Assembly: GCF_003240585.1 (NCBI RefSeq)
Contig: NZ_PCDP01000001.1
Span: forward strand, 581,500-645,499
Length of the DNA: 64,000 bases
Reading direction: 5' to 3'
Origin: Arminella tubonensis
GTDB taxonomy: Bacteria > Pseudomonadota > Alphaproteobacteria > Rhizobiales > Rhizobiaceae
The translations under genes were made by a program, and so were the position numbers. Shown one piece after another: positions 17,396-26,182 of this stretch. The notes under the pieces were generated by a model, which had not been told where the DNA came from, did not search any database, and saw only the letters and a list, made by a program, of their open reading frames with translations. How positions within the stretch are numbered: the first letter of the stretch is position 1; each line of letters begins with the position of its first letter.

Positions 17396-17638
17396 ATGTC
17401 GCTGCTGCAGATTTTCTTCAGGTCTATCAAATCCCCCGCCAATGCCGGCGAAGCCGATCCGCTGCTGCACCCTGACCTCGCGGCCATGTCGCTGCTGGAA
17501 CTGGCGGATTTGCCGCTGATGCCCGAGAACCTTGGACGGGTGGACGCAGAACTCGCCACGGCCCCTCATCCGGCCTGTCGGCCACCTTCTCCCCGCTTGC
17601 GGGGCGAAGGGGATAGACGCGCCTTCTGTCGTCCCTGA
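17396..17638 (+). CDS. Small protein of unknown function, C-terminus encoded by a repeat
   Basis: A strong ribosome-binding site (AAAGGAGG, 6 nt spacing) precedes an 80-codon frame. Residues 1 to about 53 look like a natural protein, with a motif DPLLHPDLAAMSLLELADLPLMPENL. From about residue 55 the frame runs through a palindromic repeat (see 17561-17612), giving an arginine- and proline-rich tail, APHPACRPPSPRLRGEG, that is characteristic of translated repeats. The original stop codon has probably been lost. Function unknown. Confidence 0.55.
   Translation: MSLLQIFFRSIKSPANAGEADPLLHPDLAAMSLLELADLPLMPENLGRVDAELATAPHPACRPPSPRLRGEGDRRAFCRP
17561..17612. repeat. Palindromic repeat half-element overlapping a small gene
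   Basis: CCCCTCATCCGGCC, GGCCACCTTCTCCCCGC and GCGGGGCGAAGGGG form the same motif order as in the elements at 27496-27608 and 30772-30820. It overlaps the 3' end of the small gene starting at 17396 and is followed by CTTCTGTCGTCCC, also seen in the betI element. Confidence 0.75.
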
Positions 17639-17741
17639 TCTTCGTGATTGATCGAAAGACCGCGACAAACGAGGTCGTCCCCTCTTGGAGGAAATGTCTG
17701 CGGCCGTATAATCCGGTCAAGACCACCGGGGGCGAACAACC

Positions 17742-18095
17742 ATGACCAGCGCCGACATCGACACAGTCTTCGACCGCCTGCAGAGGCTGGCAACCGAGGC
17801 CGGCCTTCCCGAGGTCGAGATCGGGACGAACTATGGGACGCCGGCGCTCAAGGTCGGCGGAAAGGCGTTTGTTTCCGTCAAGAATGCCGAAACGATCGTG
17901 CTGGCGATCCCTATCGCCGACAAGGAGCCGCTCATCGAAATGGCGCCCGAGATCTACTATCAGACCGACCATTATCGCGGCTGGCCGTCGCTGCCGTTGC
18001 GGGCGGCGGTGATCGGCGACGACGAGCTCAAGCAAAGGCTCGCCGACGCGTGGCGGTTTCGGGCGCCGCGCAAGCTGAGGGCGAGCTTTGACTAG
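17742..18095 (+). CDS. MmcQ/YjbR family DNA-binding-like protein
   Basis: A 117-residue protein of the YjbR/CyaY-like fold. The hallmark pattern is visible: an N-terminal helix, then EVEIGTNYGTPALKVGGKAFVSV, a central strand ETIVLAIP, and YYQTDHYRGWPSLPLRA near residue 85. Family members are small cytoplasmic proteins of unknown function; a DNA-binding role has been suggested from structure. It stands alone between a small gene and the convergent GST. Confidence 0.88.
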   Translation: MTSADIDTVFDRLQRLATEAGLPEVEIGTNYGTPALKVGGKAFVSVKNAETIVLAIPIADKEPLIEMAPEIYYQTDHYRGWPSLPLRAAVIGDDELKQRLADAWRFRAPRKLRASFD

Positions 18096-18101
18096 AGTTG
18101 A

Positions 18102-18722
18102 TCAGGCCTTTTCCACCGCAAGCGCTCTTTGCACCGCCGGGCGGGTCAGCATGCGGTCGTGATGGGTGCTTACCTTCGGGAAACGGCTGCGATCGACGCC
18201 ATCGCTGGCAAGCCACCGGGCCATCGTGAAGAGGTAGCCGTCGGCGACCGAATAGCTGTCGCCCATGACCCAGGGGCCGGCCAGCATCTTGTCCTCGATG
18301 ATGGTGAAGCTGTCGCCCATCGTCTGGGGGACCTTGGATTTCATCGTCTCGATCGCGGCAGCATCGTCCGTCCAGCGTGCGCCGCGACGACCGTGCGCAT
18401 GGTTCACATGCACGGTCGAGCAGAGATAATTGTTGAAAGCCTGCATGCGACCGAACGCGAAGAAGTCATCGAGTGGCGCCAGGCGTGCCGACGAGGCGAC
18501 CTGGGCGATATAGGCGAGAATAGCCGGGGTTTCCGTCAGCGCGCCCCGTTCGGTCACCATTGCGGGGACGCGGCCCTTGGGGTTGATCGCCAGATATTCC
18601 GGCGTCAAATGCTCGGCCTTCGAGGTGTCCACCCGTTTCGGTTCATAAGCCATGCCGCCCTCTTCGAGTGCAATGAGACTGGCGAGCGCGCAGGTTCCCG
18701 GCGAAAAATATAATGTCAGCAT
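18102..18722 (-). CDS. Glutathione S-transferase (beta-class-like)
   Basis: A 206-residue GST. The N-terminus MLTLYFSPGTCALASLIALE carries Cys11, the position of the catalytic cysteine in bacterial beta-class GSTs. Pro-containing substrate loop NPKGRVPAMVT and the glutathione-contacting TETPAILAYIA follow. The C-terminal helical domain includes the conserved GDSYSVADGYLF block. AGGGAGAG precedes the start codon. It would use glutathione in detoxification or redox defence in the cytoplasm. Confidence 0.93.
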   Translation of the reverse strand: MLTLYFSPGTCALASLIALEEGGMAYEPKRVDTSKAEHLTPEYLAINPKGRVPAMVTERGALTETPAILAYIAQVASSARLAPLDDFFAFGRMQAFNNYLCSTVHVNHAHGRRGARWTDDAAAIETMKSKVPQTMGDSFTIIEDKMLAGPWVMGDSYSVADGYLFTMARWLASDGVDRSRFPKVSTHHDRMLTRPAVQRALAVEKA

Positions 18723-18842
18723 GCTGATTCTTCTCTCCCTCTTACAAGCAACTTATAGCGCGTTCCCGGGGTGGCGGAAACGCGCTTGATGGAGAGATTA
18801 TGGGCAGATGGAACCGGCGCATTGCGACCGGCCCCCTTTCGG

Positions 18843-19199
18843 TCATGCGCAGCCCGGGACCTCCGCCAGGCTATGCCAGACCGGGATGCCGCGTTCGCGG
18901 GCGATGCGGACATCGTTGTCTGCGCCCTTGCTCGCGCCTTCAAGCCTGAGCACGCCTTCGCAAAGCTGCAGCAGCCTGCCAGCCGTCGGATGAAATATCT
19001 CCTCGTAGAGGTCGTCGCCGACCGCCTTGCCACCGGCGGTGTGCCAGACCGGGAGCGCCACCCATTCGCCAATCATCGGCAGGTGGCCGGCCTGGAACAG
19101 GGCATAGGACGGCTCAGCCAGCCGGGCCAGGTTCTCAGCCATTTTTGAAGGGTCGTCGTTGGTGCCCGAGCGATAGGGGCCGGCAATCAAAATCAGCAT
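18843..19199 (-). CDS. DUF4406 / nucleoside deoxyribosyltransferase-like small protein
   Basis: A 118-residue protein with the N-terminal MLILIAGPYRSGT motif and a Rossmann-like layout typical of DUF4406, which resembles nucleoside 2-deoxyribosyltransferases. Substrate and role are unknown. The start at 19199 follows AAGGAG; an upstream in-frame codon at 19226 is unlikely. It is divergent from the DeoR regulator across 121 bp of AT-rich DNA, so the regulator may control it (inference). Confidence 0.75.
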   Translation of the reverse strand: MLILIAGPYRSGTNDDPSKMAENLARLAEPSYALFQAGHLPMIGEWVALPVWHTAGGKAVGDDLYEEIFHPTAGRLLQLCEGVLRLEGASKGADNDVRIARERGIPVWHSLAEVPGCA

Positions 19200-19320
19200 G
19201 TCGTTTCTCCTTTTCTCCCGCCTCATGCGGGAATTTGCACGAATATGCGTTATTTTTCTTGATTGTCGAGTCTGATTCGATAATGTACTTGAAATCGCGC
19301 AATTTCATGCAGGAGCGTGC

Positions 19321-20076
19321 ATGCTGACCAGTCAACGCCAAACGACGATCCTCGACATCCTGCGCCGGGACGGACAGGTGATCGCCAAGCGCGTCGCCGA
19401 GAGCCTCGATGTTTCGGAGGACACGATCCGGCGCGATCTCAGGGAAATGGCGGCGGAGGGATTGCTGAAGCGCGTTCACGGCGGCGCCATGCCGATCGCC
19501 CCTCCCCTGCCGGACTTTTCGGCCCGGCGAAATCTATCGTCGAACGAGAAACGGGAATTGGGGGCTTATGCCGCCGGCATGGTAAGGCCGGGCCAGACGA
19601 TCTTTCTCGACGGCGGGACGACGACCGAGGAGATCGCCCGGCATCTGCCGCGGGATTTCGCCTTCACGCTCGTCACCCATAGCCCGACGATCGCCGGCGA
19701 ACTCGAGCATCACCCGACGGCCGACGTGATCCTGATCGGCGGCTGGCTCTACAAGCATTCGATGGTGGCGACGGGTGCGGCGGCGATGGCGGCGATCTCG
19801 ACGGTGCGGCCGGATATCTTCTTCCTCGGCGTTACCGCGATCCATCCCTCGCGCGGGCTATCCACGGGCAACTTCGAGGAGGCCGCGATCAAGCGACATA
19901 TCGCGCAATGTTCCGACCAGACCTTTGTAGCGGTGACGCAGGAGAAGCTCGACGCCGTGTCCCCATGCCACATCCTGCCGCTGGCGGCCATTTCAGGGAT
20001 GATCGTGCCGCGCAGCCTTGGCGAGGACAGTCTCAAGCCCTACCGGAACGCCGGCGTGGCGATCCTGCCTGCGTGA
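19321..20076 (+). CDS. DeoR/GlpR-family transcriptional regulator
   Basis: A 251-residue repressor-type protein. The N-terminal helix-turn-helix (LDILRRDGQVIAKRVAESLD in part, EDTIRRDLREMAAEGLLKRVHGGA) is the DeoR signature. The C-terminal DeoRC sensor domain (FLDGGTTTEEIARHL, LIGGWLYKHSMVATG, DIFFLGVTAIHP) would bind a phosphorylated sugar or related metabolite. AGGAG precedes the start. No sugar operon is beside it; the divergent DUF4406 gene is the nearest candidate target. The 3' end overlaps the convergent membrane-protein gene by 44 bp. Confidence 0.93.
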   Translation: MLTSQRQTTILDILRRDGQVIAKRVAESLDVSEDTIRRDLREMAAEGLLKRVHGGAMPIAPPLPDFSARRNLSSNEKRELGAYAAGMVRPGQTIFLDGGTTTEEIARHLPRDFAFTLVTHSPTIAGELEHHPTADVILIGGWLYKHSMVATGAAAMAAISTVRPDIFFLGVTAIHPSRGLSTGNFEEAAIKRHIAQCSDQTFVAVTQEKLDAVSPCHILPLAAISGMIVPRSLGEDSLKPYRNAGVAILPA

Positions 20077-20800
20077 AAGGCTGAAGCGATTTTCCGCCGG
20101 CCGCAACCCATCTTTCAGGCAGAAGGCTGCCGAGCAAGGACAGGATGAAAATGACAAGGGCGACATAAGAGGCGGTATCGTCGATGGTGCCGAACTGCAG
20201 GAGATAGATCGCCTGCGGCTGGATGCCTGCAATGGTCGCCGCCAGGCCCGTCAACCGGAGTTCCTCCGACAGGAACAGCGGGAACGCCGAGTTCTCCGAT
20301 ATTGCCAGCAAGACGGAATGAGCGGCGGCGAGAGCCACTAAGTAATGCAGAGGCCGCCATGGCCCGAAAGGTTCGCGTCCATTTTCCTCGAACGGCAGAG
20401 CCAGATAGGCACCGAAAGCTGCGAGAAAAAGCAGCGGCATCGGCAGCGCATCGAAGATCGCCTGGAACTGCAATTCGCCGTGCCAGATATTGGTGAACAG
20501 CATCGGAAATGGGCCGATCGCCACGAACCATACGGCCACGGCCGCGCACCAGAGAGGACTGAGCTTGAGGTAATTTATGCGGGCGACGGTGCAGACGAAC
20601 AGGATGATGCCTGCCAGCCAAACACCGCCGGGCTTCACCGTCCCCGAGAGGAAATCGATGAGCGGCCCGCAGGAGCCGGCGCTCTTGGCGCAGCCGGAGC
20701 CCTGAACGATCGCCCAGCTGACGTAATCGAAATAGACCGCGAAGAACAGGAACCCCGCGATACTGACCAAACCCCACCAGATATAACGACCCGCGAACAT
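20033..20800 (-). CDS. Polytopic membrane protein of unknown function
   Basis: A 255-residue protein with about six hydrophobic segments (near residues 8-27, 58-76, 82-102, 115-133, 150-168 and 210-228). I recognise no family. GGTGGAGG precedes the start. The 3' end overlaps deoR by 44 bp tail to tail, with an arginine-rich tail (SPRRRSGRA) encoded inside the deoR coding region, so the original stop may have been lost or the overlap is natural. Confidence 0.7.
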   Translation of the reverse strand: MFAGRYIWWGLVSIAGFLFFAVYFDYVSWAIVQGSGCAKSAGSCGPLIDFLSGTVKPGGVWLAGIILFVCTVARINYLKLSPLWCAAVAVWFVAIGPFPMLFTNIWHGELQFQAIFDALPMPLLFLAAFGAYLALPFEENGREPFGPWRPLHYLVALAAAHSVLLAISENSAFPLFLSEELRLTGLAATIAGIQPQAIYLLQFGTIDDTASYVALVIFILSLLGSLLPERWVAAGGKSLQPFTQAGSPRRRSGRA

Positions 20801-20946
20801 GCCTCCACCTCATGACGGCCAAGACGAAATCACATGAGGGAAGAGTGTACGCAAACAGCTGAAATCCACATTAACGGCCCGCGGATTTTGCTGAATTATA
20901 TTAGCAATAAGTTACATAAAGCCGGGAACGGCCTTTTTCGGGACAA

Positions 20947-21954
20947 TCAGTTTGTCAGCGCTGAGGTGACCCTGATGTCGCCGACGTGGATGCCGTTCCA
21001 GTTCCTGAGGGACTTGTTGGCCATGGCCATAAGGCCTTCATGGACCTCCCCGCCCTTTTCGAAGAAGCGGGCAAGCGTTGCCATGACGACTGCCTCGGCG
21101 GCCCGTCCGGTGCCGTCATCGCATTTGAGCGCGATGGCGATGCCTTTTTCCGGGATAGCAGCGCAGAAGACGCCTTCGGCGCCGGTCTTGGCGAAGATTC
21201 GGCCGGGAGCGAGCTGCATTAGCGCCGTGCAGGCGCGGCCGGTACCGGCGACATAAAAGGGCTCGGCCATGCAAGCTTCGAACAGCCGGCGCGAGGCCTT
21301 GGCACGCAATGGCTCAAGGCCGGCGCCGGTCGCCATTTTGGCAAAGCCATGGGCGAGGCTCTTGAGCGGGACCGCGTAATTGGGGATCGAGCAACCGTCC
21401 GTGCCGCAGTTGTCGACGCCGAGTGCTGTGCCGGTCAGGCTCTGCATCGTGTCGCGGATCTGCTGTTGCAGCGGATGATCGTAGCCGACATAGCCCTTGG
21501 GATCGATGTCCTGGTGGCAGCAGGCGCAGACGAAGCCCGAATGCTTGCCGGAGCAATTGTTGTGAAGGGCAGTCGGCTTGTCGATGGTGCGGGCCTGGTG
21601 GATCACCGTGTTCTGGTCGAACGACCAATGGGCGCCGCATTCGAGCGCATCCACATTGCGCCCGGCGCGGGCGAGCATCGAAGCGGCGAGCGCCACGTGC
21701 TCATCCTGCCCGCTATGCGACGAGCAGGCGAGCGCCAACTCCTTGTTTCCAAAGCCGTAAGCATCCGCAGCGCCGCTCTCGACCAGCGGCAGAGCCTGCA
21801 TGGCCTTGCAGGCCGAGCGCGGGAAAACGGCGGCATCGACATCCCCGAGCGAGAAGACCAGCTTGCCATCGCCATCGACTACAGCAACCGAGGCACTATG
21901 CCGGCTCTCGACGAGGTTTCCGCGGGTGACTTCGACACAGACAGGATTGGACAT
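20947..21954 (-). CDS. L-asparaginase, Rhizobium etli type (class 3)
   Basis: A 335-residue enzyme that hydrolyses asparagine to aspartate and ammonia. It belongs to the family of R. etli asparaginases, which are unrelated to E. coli AnsA/AnsB and resemble serine beta-lactamases in fold. The SxxK pair Ser47-Lys50 (FPRSACKAMQALP) and the CSSHSGQ block near residue 77 match the active-site serines known in that family. The HNNCSGKHSG motif supplies the zinc-ligand cysteine. It is a single gene here; the ansP/ansB/ansR neighbours of the inducible R. etli locus are absent, so it may be the constitutive type. Confidence 0.92.
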   Translation of the reverse strand: MSNPVCVEVTRGNLVESRHSASVAVVDGDGKLVFSLGDVDAAVFPRSACKAMQALPLVESGAADAYGFGNKELALACSSHSGQDEHVALAASMLARAGRNVDALECGAHWSFDQNTVIHQARTIDKPTALHNNCSGKHSGFVCACCHQDIDPKGYVGYDHPLQQQIRDTMQSLTGTALGVDNCGTDGCSIPNYAVPLKSLAHGFAKMATGAGLEPLRAKASRRLFEACMAEPFYVAGTGRACTALMQLAPGRIFAKTGAEGVFCAAIPEKGIAIALKCDDGTGRAAEAVVMATLARFFEKGGEVHEGLMAMANKSLRNWNGIHVGDIRVTSALTN

Positions 21955-22098
21955 GCAGGCGCTCTCTCAAAGATTTGGTCTGGGCATTGATAGCGGGTGG
22001 GTGATGGATTGCCAACTGTTTGGCGTTGCCGAGCGCAGGCGCGCGCGATGACGACAGATGAGATAGGTATGAAGAGTTACTCGCGAAAAGGTTGATCG

Positions 22099-22226
22099 AT
22101 GGCACTCGAAACTAGGGTATGGGATCCATCAAACATCTGGATAGTCCCGAAGCGATCAGGGCCTATCTAAAAGCGGCTTTCGAAGACGGAGATTCCGCTT
22201 TGACGATTGGAGCATGTGGAGGCTTA
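22099..22226 (+). pseudogene. HI1420-type addiction-module antitoxin, frameshifted and truncated
   Basis: The frame from 22099 reads MALETRVWDPSN, and the next frame from about 22131 reads KHLDSPEAIRAYLKAAFEDGDSAL. Joined across a one-base deletion near 22130 these give the N-terminal half of a putative antitoxin of the HI1420/HigA-like family, whose members typically run MALET..FDPA.YLDSPEAIA.YL..AFE.GDPA. The helix-turn-helix half is missing: after about 22202 the sequence is a palindromic repeat. No toxin gene is beside it. The family match is from memory of the consensus, not a search. Confidence 0.7.
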
Positions 22227-22373
22227 CCCCCCTCTGTCACTGCGTGACATCTCCCCCACAAGGGGGGAGATCGTTCTTTTCCCACGCACGGTCCGCAGCT
22301 GTCAGGGGCGCAGAGACGTTGCGGTCAAACTCCCCCCTTGTGGGGGAGATGTCGGCGTCGCCGACAGAGGGGG
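22202..22373. repeat. RIME1-like palindromic element truncating the antitoxin pseudogene
   Basis: Same element as at 4802-4951. It starts with TGACGATTGG, carries TACCCCCCTCTGTCACT and GACATCTCCCCCACAAGGGG on the left, and on the right CTCCCCCCTTGTGGGGGAG, GTCGGCGTCGCCGAC and AGAGGGGG. The middle segment differs between the two copies. It separates the pseudogene from the convergent quinone oxidoreductase gene. Confidence 0.8.
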
Positions 22374-22437
22374 TTTCTGCCAGGACTTCGGAATAGCCCT
22401 AACGCCCCCGTCCCGCGACCCCAGACCCAAACTCCAA

Positions 22438-23436
22438 CTAACCCACCCTCAGCATGATCTTGCCGATGTGGCTGCTGGTTTCCATCAGCCTGTGTGCCTC
22501 GACGACGTCGTCGAAGGCGAAGGTCTTGTCGATCAGCGGGGCGATGGTGCCGGCGTCGAGCAGTGGCCAGACCTCGGACAGCAGCTCGTCGCGGATGGCG
22601 CGTTTCTCTTCCGGGCTGCGAGGGCGCATGGTCGAGCCGGTGATGGTCAGGCGCTTGACCATGATCGGGGCGAGGTTGACCTTTTCGGCCATCGAGCCGC
22701 TTAGGAAAGCGATGATCGACAGGCAGCCGTCCTTGGCGAGCGAAGCCAGGTTCCTCTCGAGATAATCCGCGCCGACCATGTCGAGAATAGCGTCGACGCC
22801 ATGCGCGGTTTCAGCCTTGATGACCTCGGCGAAATCTTCCTCGCGGTAGTTGATCGCGCGCCTTGCGCCAAGCTTCTCGCAGGCCTCGCACTTTTCCTTC
22901 GAACCCGCCGTCGTGAAGACCTCGGCGCCGAATGCGTGGGCGAGCTGGATGGCCGTGGTGCCGATGCCGCTCGATCCGCCGTGGATCAGCACGCTTTCGC
23001 CTTCCGTCAGTCCGGCCATCTGAAACAGGTTGGCCCAGACGGTGAAATAGTTTTCGGGGAGAGCCGCCGCCTTGATCGCGTCGTAGCCATTCGGGAAGCG
23101 GAGCGCCTGGCCGGCGGGTAACACGCAATATTCGGCGTAGGCGCCGCCGTTGGTCAGGCCGCAGACCTTGTTGCCGATGGCGAATTCTCTGGTGCCCTCT
23201 GCGACGTCAACGACTTCGCCGGCTATCTCAAGGCCAAGGATCGGGCTTGCTTCCTTCGGCGGCGGATATGTGCCCTGACGCTGGGCGATATCCGGCCGGT
23301 TGACGCCGATCGCCTCGACACGGACGAGAATTTCCCCCGGCTTCAGGACCGGAAGCGGCCCTTTGACGATCGTCATCGCCTCGGGAGGGCCGAAGGACGG
23401 GAGCGCCACATAGCGCATTTCAGTTGGCAAACTCAT
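22438..23436 (-). CDS. NAD(P)H-quinone oxidoreductase, zinc-independent MDR family (PIG3-like)
   Basis: A 332-residue medium-chain reductase. The N-terminal GroES-like domain ([34 protein letters not shown]) lacks the catalytic zinc ligands of alcohol dehydrogenases. The Rossmann motif [15 protein letters not shown] near residue 155 binds NADPH. The sequence is closest to the TP53I3/PIG3-type quinone oxidoreductases. It probably reduces quinones or enones in the cytoplasm. It is followed by the RIME1-like element. Confidence 0.92.
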   Translation of the reverse strand: MSLPTEMRYVALPSFGPPEAMTIVKGPLPVLKPGEILVRVEAIGVNRPDIAQRQGTYPPPKEASPILGLEIAGEVVDVAEGTREFAIGNKVCGLTNGGAYAEYCVLPAGQALRFPNGYDAIKAAALPENYFTVWANLFQMAGLTEGESVLIHGGSSGIGTTAIQLAHAFGAEVFTTAGSKEKCEACEKLGARRAINYREEDFAEVIKAETAHGVDAILDMVGADYLERNLASLAKDGCLSIIAFLSGSMAEKVNLAPIMVKRLTITGSTMRPRSPEEKRAIRDELLSEVWPLLDAGTIAPLIDKTFAFDDVVEAHRLMETSSHIGKIMLRVG

Positions 23437-23531
23437 CGACCGGCCTCCTCTGTCCCCTCGGAGCTATGGACATAGTCCAGCGCGATCGGCTTGGAAAGGA
23501 GCCAGATGGCAAGGGCGGCAATTGGTCTCGG

Positions 23532-25337
23532 TCAATAGGCATCGCCGATCGGGTGAAAGACGACGCCGCTGTCGCTTTCCTTGGCTTTCGCCTTGATGCC
23601 GGCAATGGCAGTGCCGACGCGGCTGACATCGTCGATGACGAGACCTCTCGGCAATTCGAGCACGCCGATCGAGCAGCGCATGAGGGGGAAGAAGGTCTCG
23701 GCGCCGCTGCGGTCATGGCCCTTCATGCGGCCGGCAGCGCGATCTGCTTCCGAATAAAGGGCAAATACCCCGTCATGGAAATCTGTAAGTAGCCGATCGA
23801 TGACTTTGCCGAGCTCTACTACGCTCGAGCCGGTGACGCCGATGAAGAAATCGTCGCCGCCGACATGGCCGAGGAAGTGGTGATCCGCGAAGAAATAGCG
23901 GTGCATCAGCGAGGCAAAGAGCGAGATCGCATGGTCTCCGAAATGGAAGCCATAGGCATCGTTGAACGGCTTGAAATTGTCGAAATCGCAATAGCAGAAA
24001 TGACGCGTCACATCGCCGTCGCGGACGGCGGCCTGCATGAATTCGCCGATGGCCCGGTTGCCGGGCAGGCCGGTCAGGGGATTCTGGTCCTGCGCGACCT
24101 TCAGCTGTTTTTCATTGATGACCTTGAGGAGCGAGGCGGCGGAGACGATGCCGGCATAGCGCATGTTTTCGGTGACGATCAGGCAGCTGCTGCCTTCCAT
24201 ATTGGCGAAAATCTCCAGCAGCTTATCGGCGCCTGAATCGAGGGAAACGATCGGCGCCTTCTCGATGAAATGCGAGATTGCGCGCGCGTAGGCCTTGTTC
24301 TTCAGAAGCTCGCGGCCGAAGGGCTGATAGATATACTCCTTGAGATGATATTCGGGGATGATGCCGCGCGGCTCGTTATCGGCGCTGACGACGGGAAAGA
24401 ACGACTGGCGCGGATTGCGGCGGAAGAGTTCGAAGACGCTGTCGATATTGTCGTTTTCGTTCACCGTCGGCAGCATCTCGATCTGCTTGCGGATGAGGAT
24501 TTCGTCGAGCGCCTGATGGCTGCCTTTGGGTTTTCCGAGATCGCGCAGATGCGGGAAAGAGGGTTTCAGCTCGTTGACCAGGGTGGTCGGACGGGCGATG
24601 AACCAGCCTTGCACCAGGTCCACGCCGAAATCGCGACAGACCAGGAACTCGGCCTCGGTCTCGATGCCCTCGGCAACGACACGTGTCCCGAGGACGTGCG
24701 CGATATTGACGATGTTCTTCAGGAGGTGGCGCTTGCGAGCGTTCCCATCGATGCCTGAGATGAAATAGCGGTCGATCTTCAGATAGTCGATCGCGTGGTC
24801 GCAAAGCAGCTTCATCTCGCCATGGCCGACGCCAAAATCATCGACCGCCAGCTTGAAACCGGTCCTGCGCATCTTGGCAACGAGAGCCGCAAACTCCGGC
24901 ACCTTGCTGTTGTCGAAGCGTTCGGACAACTCGAAGCAGATGGAAGACGGCTTGATGCCGGCGTTTTTCAGGTGCTGCAAGAGACCGTCCAGGAGCTCTT
25001 CGCCGCTTGCGATCAATCGAACATCGAGATTGAGAAAAAGCGTGGCGGTCGCCCTGTTGGGAAGGGTCAAGAATTTCGCGAGCGCCCTGCTCGAGACCAT
25101 CTGCTCAAGCGCCAGGAGTTGGCCGATGCGCTCCGCCTCGTCGAGAATGTCGATGGGGCTCTCGAAGCCGATCCGCTCCTGACCGCGCATCAGGGACTCA
25201 TAGCCGAAGACTGCGCCGGTGCCGGCTTCCACGATCGGCTGAAAGGCACTTTCGACAACGACCTTCGCCAGTGTCACGAGCTGATCGCTGGCGTAGCGGC
25301 GCAGCATTCCTAGTTCGGTAGCGGCAGCCACAGACAT
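23532..25337 (-). CDS. EAL-CBS-GGDEF cyclic-di-GMP signalling protein with degenerate GGDDF
   Basis: A 601-residue cytoplasmic protein. The order is EAL (about residues 25-275), a CBS pair (about 290-410) and GGDEF (about 425-590). The EAL site reads ESL at about residue 47 but keeps NLDVRL, ELSER, DDFGVG, the DYLKID lysine and EGIETEAE, so phosphodiesterase activity is plausible. The cyclase motif is GGDDF, near residue 497, which may be inactive or bind only GTP. The CBS pair would sense an adenine nucleotide. The start at 25337 follows GGAG; a TTG at 25397 behind AAGGAG is an alternative that adds 20 residues. Confidence 0.93.
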   Translation of the reverse strand: MSVAAATELGMLRRYASDQLVTLAKVVVESAFQPIVEAGTGAVFGYESLMRGQERIGFESPIDILDEAERIGQLLALEQMVSSRALAKFLTLPNRATATLFLNLDVRLIASGEELLDGLLQHLKNAGIKPSSICFELSERFDNSKVPEFAALVAKMRRTGFKLAVDDFGVGHGEMKLLCDHAIDYLKIDRYFISGIDGNARKRHLLKNIVNIAHVLGTRVVAEGIETEAEFLVCRDFGVDLVQGWFIARPTTLVNELKPSFPHLRDLGKPKGSHQALDEILIRKQIEMLPTVNENDNIDSVFELFRRNPRQSFFPVVSADNEPRGIIPEYHLKEYIYQPFGRELLKNKAYARAISHFIEKAPIVSLDSGADKLLEIFANMEGSSCLIVTENMRYAGIVSAASLLKVINEKQLKVAQDQNPLTGLPGNRAIGEFMQAAVRDGDVTRHFCYCDFDNFKPFNDAYGFHFGDHAISLFASLMHRYFFADHHFLGHVGGDDFFIGVTGSSVVELGKVIDRLLTDFHDGVFALYSEADRAAGRMKGHDRSGAETFFPLMRCSIGVLELPRGLVIDDVSRVGTAIAGIKAKAKESDSGVVFHPIGDAY

Positions 25338-25600
25338 GCCAGTCTCCACGACGGTTCTCGTTTCACGTTCGGCCGGACCTTCGCCGGGAACGATCAACGA
25401 AACCTTTCTCCTTCGTGAAACTTTTGTGAAAACGCAGATATGCGCGCAATTGTGCCACTATCGCGTGAATCAGCTATGGCGTTACGTTAGAATTCGCTGC
25501 CGAACCGCCATCGACAAAACCGCATCGCCTCAGAACGACGCGTTGCGACGCGCTCGAAGGCCTTCACTGAGCGCGTCGTTTAGGTGACATCCGTCTTCCG

Positions 25601-25855
25601 TTAGGCGTGGCGGCGGCGTTCCGCTTCATAATCGGCAAACATATCGGCGACACAGCGATTGCCGCTCCTGGCCTTGTCGTCAGGGGAATTGGCCGCGCGC
25701 TTGATATCGCATAGTTCGCCGCGCTTGCGCGCCGCGTCCCACATGCGCAGAGCCTCGCGCACAACTTCGCTGCTCGAGGCATAGCTGCCGTTGTCGATGG
25801 CCGCACGAATGCCGGCGACCTGCAGCGGAGAGATGGAAACGGTTACCATCGGCAT
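25601..25855 (-). CDS. Orphan ParD-type antitoxin
   Basis: An 84-residue ribbon-helix-helix protein of the ParD/CopG type. The N-terminal strand MPMVTVSISPLQVAGIRAAI and the SSSEVVREALRMWDA helix are the family signature; the acidic/basic C-terminal tail would wrap a ParE toxin. GGGAGG lies upstream of the start. In canonical loci parE follows and overlaps parD, but no ParE-like frame is present downstream (25340-25600). It may be a relic, neutralise a toxin elsewhere or act as a DNA-binding autoregulator. Confidence 0.85.
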   Translation of the reverse strand: MPMVTVSISPLQVAGIRAAIDNGSYASSSEVVREALRMWDAARKRGELCDIKRAANSPDDKARSGNRCVADMFADYEAERRRHA

Positions 25856-26182
25856 GATATTCCTCCCTTTTTACCAGTGGGCAGAAACCCTGCTCGGGAG
25901 ACACATGACCGTTTTCCGTCATGGGTCCGACGATTGCTCGCTATTGCATAACGCCTTAAACCGCATTCGGTTCAAGATAAATCATGCAACATTTCCAAAG
26001 TGTTAGAGCGACCTCTGCACATCCTTTCGGAAGAGCGGCGCTCTAGCGCCTTGGTCATCAGGACGCCTTGCAGTATCCAGGCCGTCAACGACGGCTACCC
26101 CACAAAGGTTACGCCTGCTCACGCTTCTTGTCAAAAAGTAGCGCTTCGTTACCAATGTTGTACCCGTTATCCACCGCCCGGG
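25856..26182. other. Intergenic region without genes
   Basis: This gap upstream of the ParD gene holds no convincing frame. It contains the parD ribosome-binding site at its left end and a rhizobial-type interspersed repeat in the middle (25968-26056). Confidence 0.6.
25968..26056. repeat. Interspersed repeat with a GCGCTCTAG end
   Basis: The string AACCGCATTCGGTTCAAG, then ATCATGCAACATTTCCAAAG, TGTTAGAGCG and CGGAAGAGCGGCGCTCTAG, has the layout of a very common intergenic repeat in Rhizobium genomes (usually ending in a hairpin with GGCGCTGTAG or similar). Recognition is from memory of that motif order. It is imperfect, so probably an old copy. Confidence 0.5.
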
